In this document: positions 1 through 7,678 of the stretch, piece by piece
Position numbering within the stretch: the stretch's first letter is position 1
Layout: each line of letters opens with the position of its first letter
Assembly (NCBI RefSeq): GCF_004118375.1
Contig: NZ_SDHX01000001.1
Coordinates: forward strand, 434,001-498,000
Length of the DNA: 64,000 nt
Reading direction: 5' to 3'
Origin: Oleiharenicola lentus
GTDB lineage: Bacteria; Verrucomicrobiota; Verrucomicrobiia; Opitutales; Opitutaceae
Notes under the pieces: generated by a model
What the model was told of the DNA's origin: nothing
The model's database searches: none
The model's input: only the letters and a program-made list of their open reading frames with translations
Program-made: the position numbers and the translations under genes

Positions 1-1094
1 GCCCGTCCTTCGTGCTCGGCGGCCGCGGCATGTTCATCCTCTACAGCGAAACCGAACTGCGGGAGGTCGTGCGCCAGGTGTTCGACGTGATGCCCGGCAA
101 GCCCGTGCTCATCGACAAGTTCCTGGAGGACGCCGTCGAGGTGGACGTCGACTGCATCAGCGACGGTGAAACCACCCTGGTCGGCGGCATGCTCGAGCAC
201 ATCGAGTATGCCGGCGTGCATTCGGGCGACGCCGCGATGGTGATGCCGCCGCACACGCTGCCTGCGGCGATGAAGGCCGAGATCCGCACCGCGACCTACG
301 CCCTGGCCAAGGCGCTGAAGGTCGTCGGCCTCATGAACGTCCAGTTCGCCATCAAGGACAGCCAGCTCTACGTGCTTGAGGTCAACCCGCGCGCCTCGCG
401 CACCGTGCCCTTCGTGGCCAAGGCCATCGGCGTGCCGCTGGCCAAGCTCGCGGCCCGTGTCATGGCCGGTGCCAAACTGAAGGACCTCGGCTTCACCAAG
501 GAAATCCAGCCGAAGCACTGGTGCGTGAAGGAGGCCGTGTTCCCCTTCAACCGTTTCCCCGGCGCGGCGATCATGCTCAGCCCCGAGATGCGTTCGACCG
601 GCGAAGTCATGGGTATCGACGAGGATCTCGGCATCGCTTTCGCGAAAAGCCAGATGGCCGCCAAGCCCGGCCTGCCGCTCAAGGGCAAGGTGTTCTTCAG
701 CGTGAAGGATTCCGACAAGCCCCTCGCGGTGGACTTGGCGCGCGAGTTCATCGCGCTCGGCTTCACGCTCTGTTCGACCAGCGGCACGGCGAAACTCCTG
801 CGGGAAAACGGCGTCGAGGTGCAGCACGTCAACAAGCTCCTCGAGGGCCGTCCGAACTGCATCGACATGATCAAGAACGGCGAAATCTCCTTCGTGATCA
901 ACACGCCGCGCGGCATGATCCCGCGCCACGACGAGAACGCCATCCGCGCCGCCGCCTGGGCCAACAACGTCTGCATCATGACCTCGATCACCGGCGTCCG
1001 CGCTTCGATCAACGGCATCAAGGCCATGCGCGCCAAGCTCGTGGACGTGCGTCCCGTGCAGCAATACAAGCACAGCGTCGTCGCGGTGACTTGA
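1..1094 (+). CDS. carB: Carbamoyl-phosphate synthase large subunit, C-terminal part (5' truncated by window)
   Basis: Large subunit of the glutamine-dependent enzyme that makes carbamoyl phosphate for pyrimidine and arginine synthesis. The frame is open to the left edge and begins inside the second ATP-grasp half with PSFVLGGRGM. The ATP-grasp signature VLEVNPRASRTVPF follows. The last ~140 residues form the MGS-like allosteric domain (from about KGKVFFSVKDSDKP; STSGTAKLL, INTPRG). About 364 residues are visible of a usual ~1070, so the first half lies outside the window. purU follows 16 nt downstream in the same direction. Identification is secure from the motif order. Confidence 0.97.
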   Translation, partial: PSFVLGGRGMFILYSETELREVVRQVFDVMPGKPVLIDKFLEDAVEVDVDCISDGETTLVGGMLEHIEYAGVHSGDAAMVMPPHTLPAAMKAEIRTATYALAKALKVVGLMNVQFAIKDSQLYVLEVNPRASRTVPFVAKAIGVPLAKLAARVMAGAKLKDLGFTKEIQPKHWCVKEAVFPFNRFPGAAIMLSPEMRSTGEVMGIDEDLGIAFAKSQMAAKPGLPLKGKVFFSVKDSDKPLAVDLAREFIALGFTLCSTSGTAKLLRENGVEVQHVNKLLEGRPNCIDMIKNGEISFVINTPRGMIPRHDENAIRAAAWANNVCIMTSITGVRASINGIKAMRAKLVDVRPVQQYKHSVVAVT

Positions 1095-1110
1095 GCCCGC
1101 CGCCTTTGCC

Positions 1111-1965
1111 ATGAGCCCCCCCGCCACGCTCGTCGCCCTCCTGCACGGTCCGGATCAACCCGGACTCGTGGCGAAGACGTCGGGCTGGATCTACGCCCGG
1201 CAGGGCAACATCCTGCACGCCGATCAGCATCGCGACATGGAGGGCGGTGAGTTCTTCCAGCGCATCGAGTGGGTGCCGGCCGGCGGCAACCCGGCGGCTG
1301 CGGCGGAGGAACTGCGCGTTTTCGCCGCCTCGCTCGGCATGGCGGCCAAGGTCGCCGTTTCCACGCACCGGCCGAAGGGCGCGCTCTTCGTTTCGAGGGA
1401 GGACCACTGTTTTCACGACCTCGTGCTGCGCTGGAAGGCGGGCGAGTTTGCCGGCGATTTCGGCTGCGTGGTGTCGAACCACACCGTGCTCGCGGATGCC
1501 GCGAAGCACTACGGTCTGCCGTTCCACCATATCCCGGTCACGGCCGGCACGAAAGCCGAGGCCGAGCGGCAACAGCTGGAAATCCTGCGAGCCACCGGTT
1601 CGGAGTTCGTCGTGCTGGCGCGCTACATGCAGGTGTTGTCCGCGGATTTTCTGCGCCATTGCGGCCAGCCGGTCATCAACATTCACCACTCATTCCTACC
1701 GGCCTTCGCGGGCGGCAAGCCCTACCACCAGGCGCATGAGCGGGGCGTTAAGCTCATAGGCGCCACCGCCCATTATGCGACCGCTGTGCTCGATGACGGT
1801 CCGATCATCCAGCAGGATGTCGTGCGCGTCACCCACCGGCACGGGGTTGAGGATCTCGTCCGCAAGGGTCGTGACCTGGAAAAACTCGTGCTCGCGCAAG
1901 CCCTTCGCTGGCACTTGGAAAACCGCATCCTGGTTTACGGCAACAAGACCGTGGTATTTGACTGA
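1111..1965 (+). CDS. purU: Formyltetrahydrofolate deformylase
   Basis: Hydrolyses 10-formyl-THF to formate and THF, balancing the one-carbon pool and supplying formate to purine synthesis. The 284 residues show an N-terminal ACT domain (LLHGPDQPGLVAKTSGWIY) and a C-terminal formyltransferase-fold domain with VVLARYMQVLS, INIHHSFLPAFAGGKPYHQA and the catalytic-region motif LDDGPIIQQDV. Length is normal for PurU. The ATG at 1111 is the first in frame and sits 16 nt after carB, so the two may be co-transcribed. Confidence 0.96.
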   Translation: MSPPATLVALLHGPDQPGLVAKTSGWIYARQGNILHADQHRDMEGGEFFQRIEWVPAGGNPAAAAEELRVFAASLGMAAKVAVSTHRPKGALFVSREDHCFHDLVLRWKAGEFAGDFGCVVSNHTVLADAAKHYGLPFHHIPVTAGTKAEAERQQLEILRATGSEFVVLARYMQVLSADFLRHCGQPVINIHHSFLPAFAGGKPYHQAHERGVKLIGATAHYATAVLDDGPIIQQDVVRVTHRHGVEDLVRKGRDLEKLVLAQALRWHLENRILVYGNKTVVFD

Positions 1966-2036
1966 GCGGGCAGGGTGGGCGGCATCCGCCTTTTTCCTTG
2001 AGGGAGGCCGGGTGGTTTCGCAATGTGCCCGGCTCC

Positions 2037-2693
2037 ATGAACATCCCCCCGCCTGCCGGACACCAGACCCCAGACCAAGCCGCCGCCCCGGCCCAACCCG
2101 CCGTCGAGGAGGCTCTGCACTCTTTCTGGGAGAAGAATCGCCGGCTGATTTTGATGCTGTGCGTGGTCGCGCTGCTGGTGGTCATTGGCCGCGAGGGCTG
2201 GCAGTATGTGCAGGCTGAACGCGAAAAATCCGTGCAGGCTGACTTCGCCCGGGCGGGTGATCGAACGGAGCAACTTGCCACCTTCGCCAAGGCGAACGAG
2301 GGCCATACGCTGGCCGCCATCGCCTACCTGCGCATCGCCGACCAGCGTTATGCCGCCGGCGACTACCGCCAGGCGCTGGAAAATTACAACAAAGCCGTGA
2401 CCGGCCTGACAAATTCCGCCCTGCTCGGCCGGGCCCGGGTGGGTGCGGCAATGAGCCAGCTCAACGCCGGCGACAAGACCGCGGCCGAGACCTCGTTCAA
2501 GGCGATCGGCGCCGACGCCGCCCTGACCAAGGGTATCCGCGCTGAAGCCACTTATCATCTCGCCTCACTGGCCTTGGAGGCGGGTAACAGCGCCGAAGTC
2601 AGCCGGCTGGTGGCCGAGATCGGCAAGATCGAGCCCGCAGGGGTCTGGTCGCAAAGGGCCTCGACCTTGCTGGTCGGCAAACCGGCCCTTTGA
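2037..2693 (+). CDS. Membrane-anchored tetratricopeptide-repeat protein (YfgM-like)
   Basis: A 218-residue protein with a short Pro/Ala-rich cytoplasmic N-terminus, one transmembrane helix around residues 38-56 (LMLCVVALLVVIG) and a helical repeat domain after it (AAIAYLRIADQRYAAGDY, ALENYNKAV, LLGRARVGAAMSQL). This is the layout of YfgM-type TPR_21 proteins, which are inner-membrane proteins whose soluble domain assists the handling of exported proteins. The function here is inferred from the fold only. I chose the ATG at 2037, just before MNIPPP, over an in-frame upstream start at 1998 because the upstream 13 residues look non-conserved. A terminator follows at 2720. Confidence 0.75.
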   Translation: MNIPPPAGHQTPDQAAAPAQPAVEEALHSFWEKNRRLILMLCVVALLVVIGREGWQYVQAEREKSVQADFARAGDRTEQLATFAKANEGHTLAAIAYLRIADQRYAAGDYRQALENYNKAVTGLTNSALLGRARVGAAMSQLNAGDKTAAETSFKAIGADAALTKGIRAEATYHLASLALEAGNSAEVSRLVAEIGKIEPAGVWSQRASTLLVGKPAL

Positions 2694-2719
2694 GCCCGGC
2701 TCTCTGGTGCCTGCCTTCG

Positions 2720-2749
2720 AGCCCGCCCCCCACGGCGGGCTTATTTTTT
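2720..2749 (+). terminator. Rho-independent terminator after the TPR gene
   Basis: Perfect 8-bp stem AGCCCGCC/GGCGGGCT with a 6-nt loop, followed by TATTTTTT. It ends the carB-purU-TPR transcription unit just before the convergent tRNA-Pro. Confidence 0.85.
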
Positions 2750-2769
2750 GCCCGATCCAAACTGACTGC

Positions 2770-2846
2770 TGGTCGGGGCGATAGGATTCGAACCTACGAC
2801 CTCCTGGTCCCAAACCAGGCGCTCTACCAGGCTAAGCTACACCCCG
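2770..2846 (-). tRNA. tRNA-Pro (anticodon TGG), CCA encoded
   Basis: On the minus strand a full cloverleaf is readable: acceptor CGGGGTG pairs with CGCCCCG (one G-T pair), a D-arm with TAGCTTAGCCTGGTAGA, anticodon stem CCTGG/CCAGG around loop TTTGGGA (anticodon TGG), and a T-arm with GGTTCGAATCC. Discriminator A at 2773 is followed by an encoded CCA at 2770-2772. Confidence 0.95.
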
Positions 2847-2849
2847 TTG

Positions 2850-3030
2850 ACAGCCCGACGATGGGAGGGGCAGCCCAAGCCCCTGTCAATGGCGGTATAT
2901 CAGTCTACTGCCGGGGCTTGCCTCGCTTGCTGCTTTGCAGCCGACCAGCCTGTCGCCCCGGGGCATTATAAAATGCTTCTTGCCTCACCTAAAACGCCGC
3001 CCTAAACACGGCTCTTCAATCTCTTAAAAA
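2850..3030. other. Intergenic region between tRNA-Pro and the LysM gene
   Basis: About 180 nt without a coding frame I can support. It must contain the divergent promoters of tRNA-Pro and the LysM gene, but I see no convincing -35/-10 pair. An AT-rich stretch around 2966-2976 (cattataaaatgc) is the best -10-like candidate for the LysM gene. Confidence 0.4.
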
Positions 3031-3567
3031 ATGGATACTCTTTCCCGTGACAGCAGCAGCTCCAGCAGCGTTCTTCCGCTCGTAGGCGTGATCGCCGGAG
3101 CCCTCGGCCTGATCCTTGCGATCGTCGCCCTGGTCAAACTTTCCACCGTCCAAAAGACCGTGGCCGCACACGAGGCCGAGATGCCGAAGATTGCCCGGAT
3201 CGAGACGATCGAGGGCGACCTGCGCGCCGCCACGGCCAAGACCGAGAACGACCTGCGCGGCCTGCGCGAGGGAGTGCAGAACGCCCTCACCCAGGTTGGC
3301 ACCGAGATCGGCACGCTCCGGGCCCAGATCACCAAGGTCGAGGAGGCCCAGAAGGCCCGTGCCGCCGCTCCCGGCGGCAAGGCAGGCGCCGCTGCCCCCA
3401 CCGGCGTCCTGAATGCCGACGGCACCTACACGGTTGGCTCGGGCGACACCTTCGCCAAGATCGCCCGCAAGTTTGCCGTCAAGATGGATGCCATCGAGGC
3501 CGAGAATCCCGGTCTGGATCCGACCAAGCTGCGGGTCGGTCAGAAGATCCGCATCCCGAAGAAGTAA
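3031..3567 (+). CDS. LysM-domain membrane protein
   Basis: A 178-residue protein with a short N-terminus rich in Ser, one transmembrane helix (residues ~10-32, VLPLVGVIAGALGLILAIVAL), a predicted coiled-coil stalk (residues ~40-105, Glu/Lys/Ala-rich) and a C-terminal LysM module (YTVGSGDTFAKIARKF ... IEAENPGLDPTKLRVGQKIRIP). LysM binds the GlcNAc chains of peptidoglycan. The protein is therefore probably anchored in the inner membrane and reaches the cell wall. The role beyond that is unknown. A terminator follows directly, so it is probably monocistronic. Confidence 0.88.
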   Translation: MDTLSRDSSSSSSVLPLVGVIAGALGLILAIVALVKLSTVQKTVAAHEAEMPKIARIETIEGDLRAATAKTENDLRGLREGVQNALTQVGTEIGTLRAQITKVEEAQKARAAAPGGKAGAAAPTGVLNADGTYTVGSGDTFAKIARKFAVKMDAIEAENPGLDPTKLRVGQKIRIPKK

Positions 3568-3589
3568 TTTTTCAGGAAACTCTTTCCCG

Positions 3590-3626
3590 ATGCCTCCCAG
3601 ACCTTGTGTCGCGGAGGCATTTTTTT
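3590..3626 (+). terminator. Rho-independent terminator between the LysM and Nudix genes
   Basis: Stem ATGCCTCC/GGAGGCAT with a 15-nt loop, followed by T(7). The last T lies 4 nt before the Nudix ATG, and the GGAGG of the right arm is also placed as that gene's ribosome binding site (about 13 nt upstream). Confidence 0.85.
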
Positions 3627-3630
3627 CGCC

Positions 3631-4206
3631 ATGAACAATCCCGGTCCGCCCCTGCGCTGGCAGAAGTTGCGCGAGGAGCCGCATGCCACGACCCGCATTT
3701 TCGACGTGGTGAAGGCGATCTATCGTCACCCGAAACGCGCGAAGGAGCAGGATTTTTTTGTGATCAATCCGCCCGATTGGGTGAACGTGGTTGCGCTCAC
3801 GCCCGACGGTCATCTCGTGCTCGTGCGGCAGTTCCGCTACGGCATCAACGACTTTTCGTTGGAAATTCCCGGCGGTGTGATCGACGCGGGCGAGGATCCA
3901 ATTGCCGCCGGCGTGCGCGAGCTGCGTGAGGAATCCGGCTATGTCGGCACGGGCGCCCGGCTGCTTGGCTCGATCCATCCCAACCCCGCGATGCAAAGCA
4001 ACCGTTGCCACCTCGTGCTGGTGGAGGGCGCAGGCCGCGCGGCGGCCCTGGAGTGGGATCCGGACGAGGAGTTCGACATCCTCACCAAGCCCGTGGACGA
4101 GGTTTTCACGCTGGCCGCAGCGGGCGGCATCACCCACGCGATGGTCTTGAACGCCCTGCTGTTGTTCCAGCCGCACTGGCAAACGCTGCGTTCCCGCGCC
4201 GTTTGA
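3631..4206 (+). CDS. Nudix hydrolase (ADP-ribose pyrophosphatase-like)
   Basis: A 191-residue Nudix enzyme that would hydrolyse a nucleoside diphosphate linked to another group. A complete Nudix box matching GX5EX7REUXEEXGU runs from GGVIDAGED to RELREESGY. The preceding VVALTPDGHLVLVRQFRYGIND and trailing GSIHPNPAMQSNRCHLVLVEGA resemble the ADP-ribose pyrophosphatase subgroup (NudF-like). Substrate is not proven. The start at 3631 (MNNPG) was chosen over an upstream in-frame start because the upstream codons lie in the terminator stem. The next gene begins 35 nt downstream. Confidence 0.88.
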   Translation: MNNPGPPLRWQKLREEPHATTRIFDVVKAIYRHPKRAKEQDFFVINPPDWVNVVALTPDGHLVLVRQFRYGINDFSLEIPGGVIDAGEDPIAAGVRELREESGYVGTGARLLGSIHPNPAMQSNRCHLVLVEGAGRAAALEWDPDEEFDILTKPVDEVFTLAAAGGITHAMVLNALLLFQPHWQTLRSRAV

Positions 4207-4241
4207 CTTGCCGCCGGCTCCGGCTTCACTGCCCGCACCTG

Positions 4242-5513
4242 ATGGAGACCGCCACGTTCGCTCCCGCCTTTGCCAACCTTCCCGCCACGCTCGGAGCGGC
4301 GGAGCCTGATCGTGTGCCCGTGGCGCTGGAGCAAGAGGTTCGCGCGATTTACCGGCGCAGCCCGCTTTACCAGCAACGGTTTCCCCTGCACTCCGAGCCC
4401 CTGCACTGGTCGTGTTACCGCGAGATTCCCGCGCTCACCAAGCAGGAGATCGTGCAGCGCGGACACACCGCCTTCTTCCACGACTACGCCGAGATCGAGC
4501 GCGGTTTCGCGCAGAAGAAATTCGAATATGAGCACACCTCCGGCACCACGAGCGGCCCGATGACCGTGGTCATGGAGGACGGCTGGTGGAACGAGCAAAC
4601 GCGCCGTGCCTACCTCGCGCATCCCGTGCTCGCGCGCTACGCGGACCGGCCCTACCGCAAGTGCGTGCTCGCGCCGGTGGGCTGCTCGAGCAACCTTTGT
4701 CCGTACGAGGACCATCCGTTTCCGCACCGCTATTTCGACGGTACGGTTTACCTGAATCTCTCAAGTGATCCGTTTGCTTTCCCCGAGGGCGAGTGGGATC
4801 GCATTGGGCGCGAACTCCAGGCGGTGAAGCCGCAGGTCATCGAGGGCGAGCCGGTTTACCTCTCGCTGCTCGCGCGGGCCCTCGCGCGGCGGCAGGTGCA
4901 GGTGCCCAGCGTCGAGACCGTCATCCTGACCTACGGCAAGGCCAGTCGCCAGCACAGCGCCCGCATCGCCGAGGCTTTTCCGGGGGCTGCGCAGGTGGAT
5001 CTCTACGGCTCCACGGAGGCCGGTTATCTCTTCGTCGGCGACGCCTTCGCGGACAACCTGCGCGTCGTCGAGGACAACGCCTTCATCGAACTCATGCCCT
5101 GGCGCGATGGGGAGCGGGAAGTTTTCCAAATCCAGGTGACGACCCGCGGCCGCGAGGCGATGCCGTTGCTTCGTTACCATACCGGCGACATTGTCCGACG
5201 CACGCCGGGCGGCTTCCGCATCCTTGGCCGCGAGAAGGATCTCTATTTCCGCGATGACGGCACGGTGGTCTCAGCCTACGAGATCGATGCGGTCATGCCG
5301 GCCGCATTCGCATGCTGGCACTGGAGTCTGGTGCAGGTGTCGGCCCAGCGGTGGGAATTTCAATACGTCGCCGACAGTGTGGCCGACGGCGCGGTGGGCA
5401 CGGCCATCGCGAGTGCCCTTGGCGCTGATGCCCGCGTGGCGATGTTTCGCCGCAAGTTCATCCAGCCGGCCGCGAGCGGGAAGTTCGCCCTGCTCAAGCC
5501 GCTGGCCCGCTGA
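4242..5513 (+). CDS. Adenylate-forming enzyme of the phenylacetate-CoA ligase / CapK family
   Basis: A 423-residue member of the ANL (AMP-binding) superfamily. Visible motifs are the phosphate-binding loop HTSGTTSGPMT, the adenine-binding motif DLYGSTEAGY, and YHTGDIVRR ... GREKDLYFRDDGT near the hinge. Length fits the PaaK / coenzyme F390 synthetase / CapK group rather than full acyl-CoA synthetases. No phenylacetate pathway genes are nearby, so the acid it activates cannot be told. I start at the ATG at 4242 (METATFAP); the longer upstream frame overlaps the Nudix gene. Its 3' end overlaps the convergent PEP-CTERM gene by 20 nt. Confidence 0.82.
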   Translation: METATFAPAFANLPATLGAAEPDRVPVALEQEVRAIYRRSPLYQQRFPLHSEPLHWSCYREIPALTKQEIVQRGHTAFFHDYAEIERGFAQKKFEYEHTSGTTSGPMTVVMEDGWWNEQTRRAYLAHPVLARYADRPYRKCVLAPVGCSSNLCPYEDHPFPHRYFDGTVYLNLSSDPFAFPEGEWDRIGRELQAVKPQVIEGEPVYLSLLARALARRQVQVPSVETVILTYGKASRQHSARIAEAFPGAAQVDLYGSTEAGYLFVGDAFADNLRVVEDNAFIELMPWRDGEREVFQIQVTTRGREAMPLLRYHTGDIVRRTPGGFRILGREKDLYFRDDGTVVSAYEIDAVMPAAFACWHWSLVQVSAQRWEFQYVADSVADGAVGTAIASALGADARVAMFRRKFIQPAASGKFALLKPLAR

Positions 5514-6519
5514 GGCGACGCCGGCGCCAGCCGAGAAAGGCACCAGTCGCGCTCAGGAAAACCAATCCGTAGGTCGAGGGTTCGGGCACCTTCCGGTTGA
5601 AGAGCACGCCGTTCACCGCCGAAAGGTCGATGCCACCGGCGCCGGTGGAGCCGGAGGTGCTGGTCGAGTAGTAGCTGGTGTTGGTCCAGTCCACCAGGTT
5701 GGCCATGTTGCCCCCGGTGCTGACGTCGGCGGCCATGAGCGAGTAGCCGTAGATGGTGGTGCCGGCGGCAATCCCCAGGTCGGCCATGGAAATGGCGACG
5801 CCGCCGATGCCCTGCGTGCCGGTCTCGGTGTTGTTGTTCCAGTAGGGGCTGCCGAGGTTGTCGCCGCTGTCGTAGCGAAAGAGGTTGTAGGTGAAATCGG
5901 AGGTGAGGTTGGCTGTCCCGTAGTGGGCGGGTGTGACTTCGAAAAGCGTGCCGCCGTAGGCCGTGGGCCGGTTGTTGACCGAGTCCCAACCCGTGATCAC
6001 GGCAATCTTCACGTTGTCGTGCTGGCTCACGCTGCCGCGGTCGAAGACCGCGAAGGAGGTGCCCAGCGACGCCGTGAGGCCGGAGCTGCTGAAGAGAAAG
6101 TCGAGCCGCTCGATGTTGCCCTCGCTCACCCCGGTGCCGTTGGCAAAGGTGTTGTCCGAACCCCGGAGCAGATTGTTGCCCAGCAACAGCGAACCGTAGG
6201 AGGTGGCGTATGGGGCCTCGAAGTCGGTGGTGGTACCCTGGTCATACCAGGCGGAGGAATTGTTGGCGTTGCCGGCCGTGGTGTTGCGCCGGACGTAGGC
6301 GCTGCCCGCCGTGGTGTTGGCGTCGTAGATGTTACCGACCGCATCCTTGAAGCTGGTGATGGACTGCGTCAGCCGGTTGAAGGTGTCGCCGTTGACCGTC
6401 TGGTTCGACTGGTTGTTCGAGCTGGTGGTGATCGAGGAGATGGTGATCTGCGCCGACGCGGAGACGGCCAGCAGGAAGGCCCAGAGCGCGCCGCTCAGGA
6501 TGGGTTTCGTCGGACGCAT
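5494..6519 (-). CDS. PEP-CTERM sorting-domain protein (downstream copy)
   Basis: A 341-residue exported protein with a signal peptide (residues ~1-23, cleaved near SASAQ), a Ser/Thr/Asn/Gly-rich extracellular body, and a C-terminal PEP-CTERM signal: VPEPSTYG, a hydrophobic helix and RRRR. Such tails are recognised by exosortase/archaeosortase-type enzymes; none is present in this window. It is a paralogue of the gene just upstream (shared motif AGTTIYGYSLMA, NLVxW, VPEPSTYG). Only 3 nt separate the two, so they are probably co-transcribed. The body has no recognised domain. Confidence 0.85.
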   Translation of the reverse strand: MRPTKPILSGALWAFLLAVSASAQITISSITTSSNNQSNQTVNGDTFNRLTQSITSFKDAVGNIYDANTTAGSAYVRRNTTAGNANNSSAWYDQGTTTDFEAPYATSYGSLLLGNNLLRGSDNTFANGTGVSEGNIERLDFLFSSSGLTASLGTSFAVFDRGSVSQHDNVKIAVITGWDSVNNRPTAYGGTLFEVTPAHYGTANLTSDFTYNLFRYDSGDNLGSPYWNNNTETGTQGIGGVAISMADLGIAAGTTIYGYSLMAADVSTGGNMANLVDWTNTSYYSTSTSGSTGAGGIDLSAVNGVLFNRKVPEPSTYGLVFLSATGAFLGWRRRRLSGPAA

Positions 6520-6522
6520 GGC

Positions 6523-7626
6523 TCAGGCAGCGGGGCGCCGCCACCAGCGACGTCCACCCAGGAAGCCCAGGCCAAAGAGTGCCATGATCGCGCCATAGGT
6601 TGAGGGCTCGGGCACCGGGCGGGCAATCTGTGCCCCGAAGCCCATGAAATCCATGTCACCGTAACCCGTCGAACTCGTGTTGGTGGGGTAGTAGGTGTTG
6701 CTGTTCCAGTTGACCAGGTTGGCGGCGGTCGTCGGTGCGACATCGCCCGCCATCAGCGAATAGCCGTAGATGGTGGTGCCGGCGGTGATACCCAGGTCGG
6801 CGAAGCTGATCATGATTCCCACCAGCTCGAGTTCACCGATGGAGGTGATGTCGGAAGCGGTGCCGCTGAGCGTGTTGCCGTTGGTGAAGGTGGCGCGGCG
6901 ATAGTTGCCGGTGTCGGTGCCCTGCGGGTTGCTGATCGGGCCGCCGAAAGATTCGGCCGGCACCAGCAGCCCGGTGTTGGCGTACGCGGTCGGGGCGTTG
7001 CTGAATCCGTTGACCGATCCGACCGAGGTGTAGGCCGCAATGCGGAAGCCGTCACCCAGGTTGCCCACATTCTCCACGTCGAAGAACGTCAGAGAATCGC
7101 CCGCCTGCACGGTGTAGCCGCCGGAGAAATAGAAGTCGATGCGCTCGATGTTGCTGTTGGTGGAGGTGCCGGCGCCATTCGCGAAGGGGTTGCGGATGCC
7201 GGTGTTCAGATTTCCATCGAGAAACATCTGCTCGAGGTTGGCGTTGTAGTCGCCGTAGGCGCGGTTCGAGCCGTCCACCTGGTAGATCAGCGTGGAGTTG
7301 TTGGGATTGTCGCTCGCCTGGTTCGACGTGCCGTTGTTATTGGAGTCGGTGTTGCGGCGGAAAAAGACGTTCGAGGCCAGCGGGCCGTTGAACTGATAGT
7401 CACCCAGGCCGGTGGCGACGGTGCTCACCGTCCGATCGCGATTGAGGTAGGTGATGCCGCCTGAACTCGTGTTGGTGGCATCCACCAGCGAGCCGTAGGT
7501 GATTCCCGTGACCGCCGTTTGCGCCGGGGAATAAACCGCTTGAAAAAGACCCGCCAATGCGACGGTCTTCAGTCCTGTGGTTAACAGCTGGCGCAGCTTG
7601 CTCGGAAATTTGAGCCCCAAATTCAT
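6523..7626 (-). CDS. PEP-CTERM sorting-domain protein (upstream copy)
   Basis: A 367-residue exported protein with an N-terminal signal sequence (residues ~1-36, hydrophobic VALAGLFQAVYS), a low-complexity Ser/Thr/Asn/Gly-rich body and a C-terminal VPEPSTYG, hydrophobic helix, then RRWWRR. It shares with the downstream gene a block near the C-terminus: S-ADLGI-AGTTIYGYSLMAxDV, then NLVxW. The pair looks like a tandem duplication. The start at 7626 lies close to the divergently transcribed TPR protein gene, so the two share a very short (about 50 nt) AT-rich promoter region. Confidence 0.85.
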   Translation of the reverse strand: MNLGLKFPSKLRQLLTTGLKTVALAGLFQAVYSPAQTAVTGITYGSLVDATNTSSGGITYLNRDRTVSTVATGLGDYQFNGPLASNVFFRRNTDSNNNGTSNQASDNPNNSTLIYQVDGSNRAYGDYNANLEQMFLDGNLNTGIRNPFANGAGTSTNSNIERIDFYFSGGYTVQAGDSLTFFDVENVGNLGDGFRIAAYTSVGSVNGFSNAPTAYANTGLLVPAESFGGPISNPQGTDTGNYRRATFTNGNTLSGTASDITSIGELELVGIMISFADLGITAGTTIYGYSLMAGDVAPTTAANLVNWNSNTYYPTNTSSTGYGDMDFMGFGAQIARPVPEPSTYGAIMALFGLGFLGGRRWWRRPAA

Positions 7627-7678
7627 CTAGGTAATAACACCTATATTTAAATGGGTGATAGGCCAGCGCAAAATCGCG

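Noticed and set aside
4005-4241. N-terminal part of the 502-residue open frame that contains the CapK-like enzyme
   Set aside because: It overlaps the Nudix gene in another frame and reads as Gly/Arg-rich shadow sequence; the family-like protein begins at METATFAP (4242).
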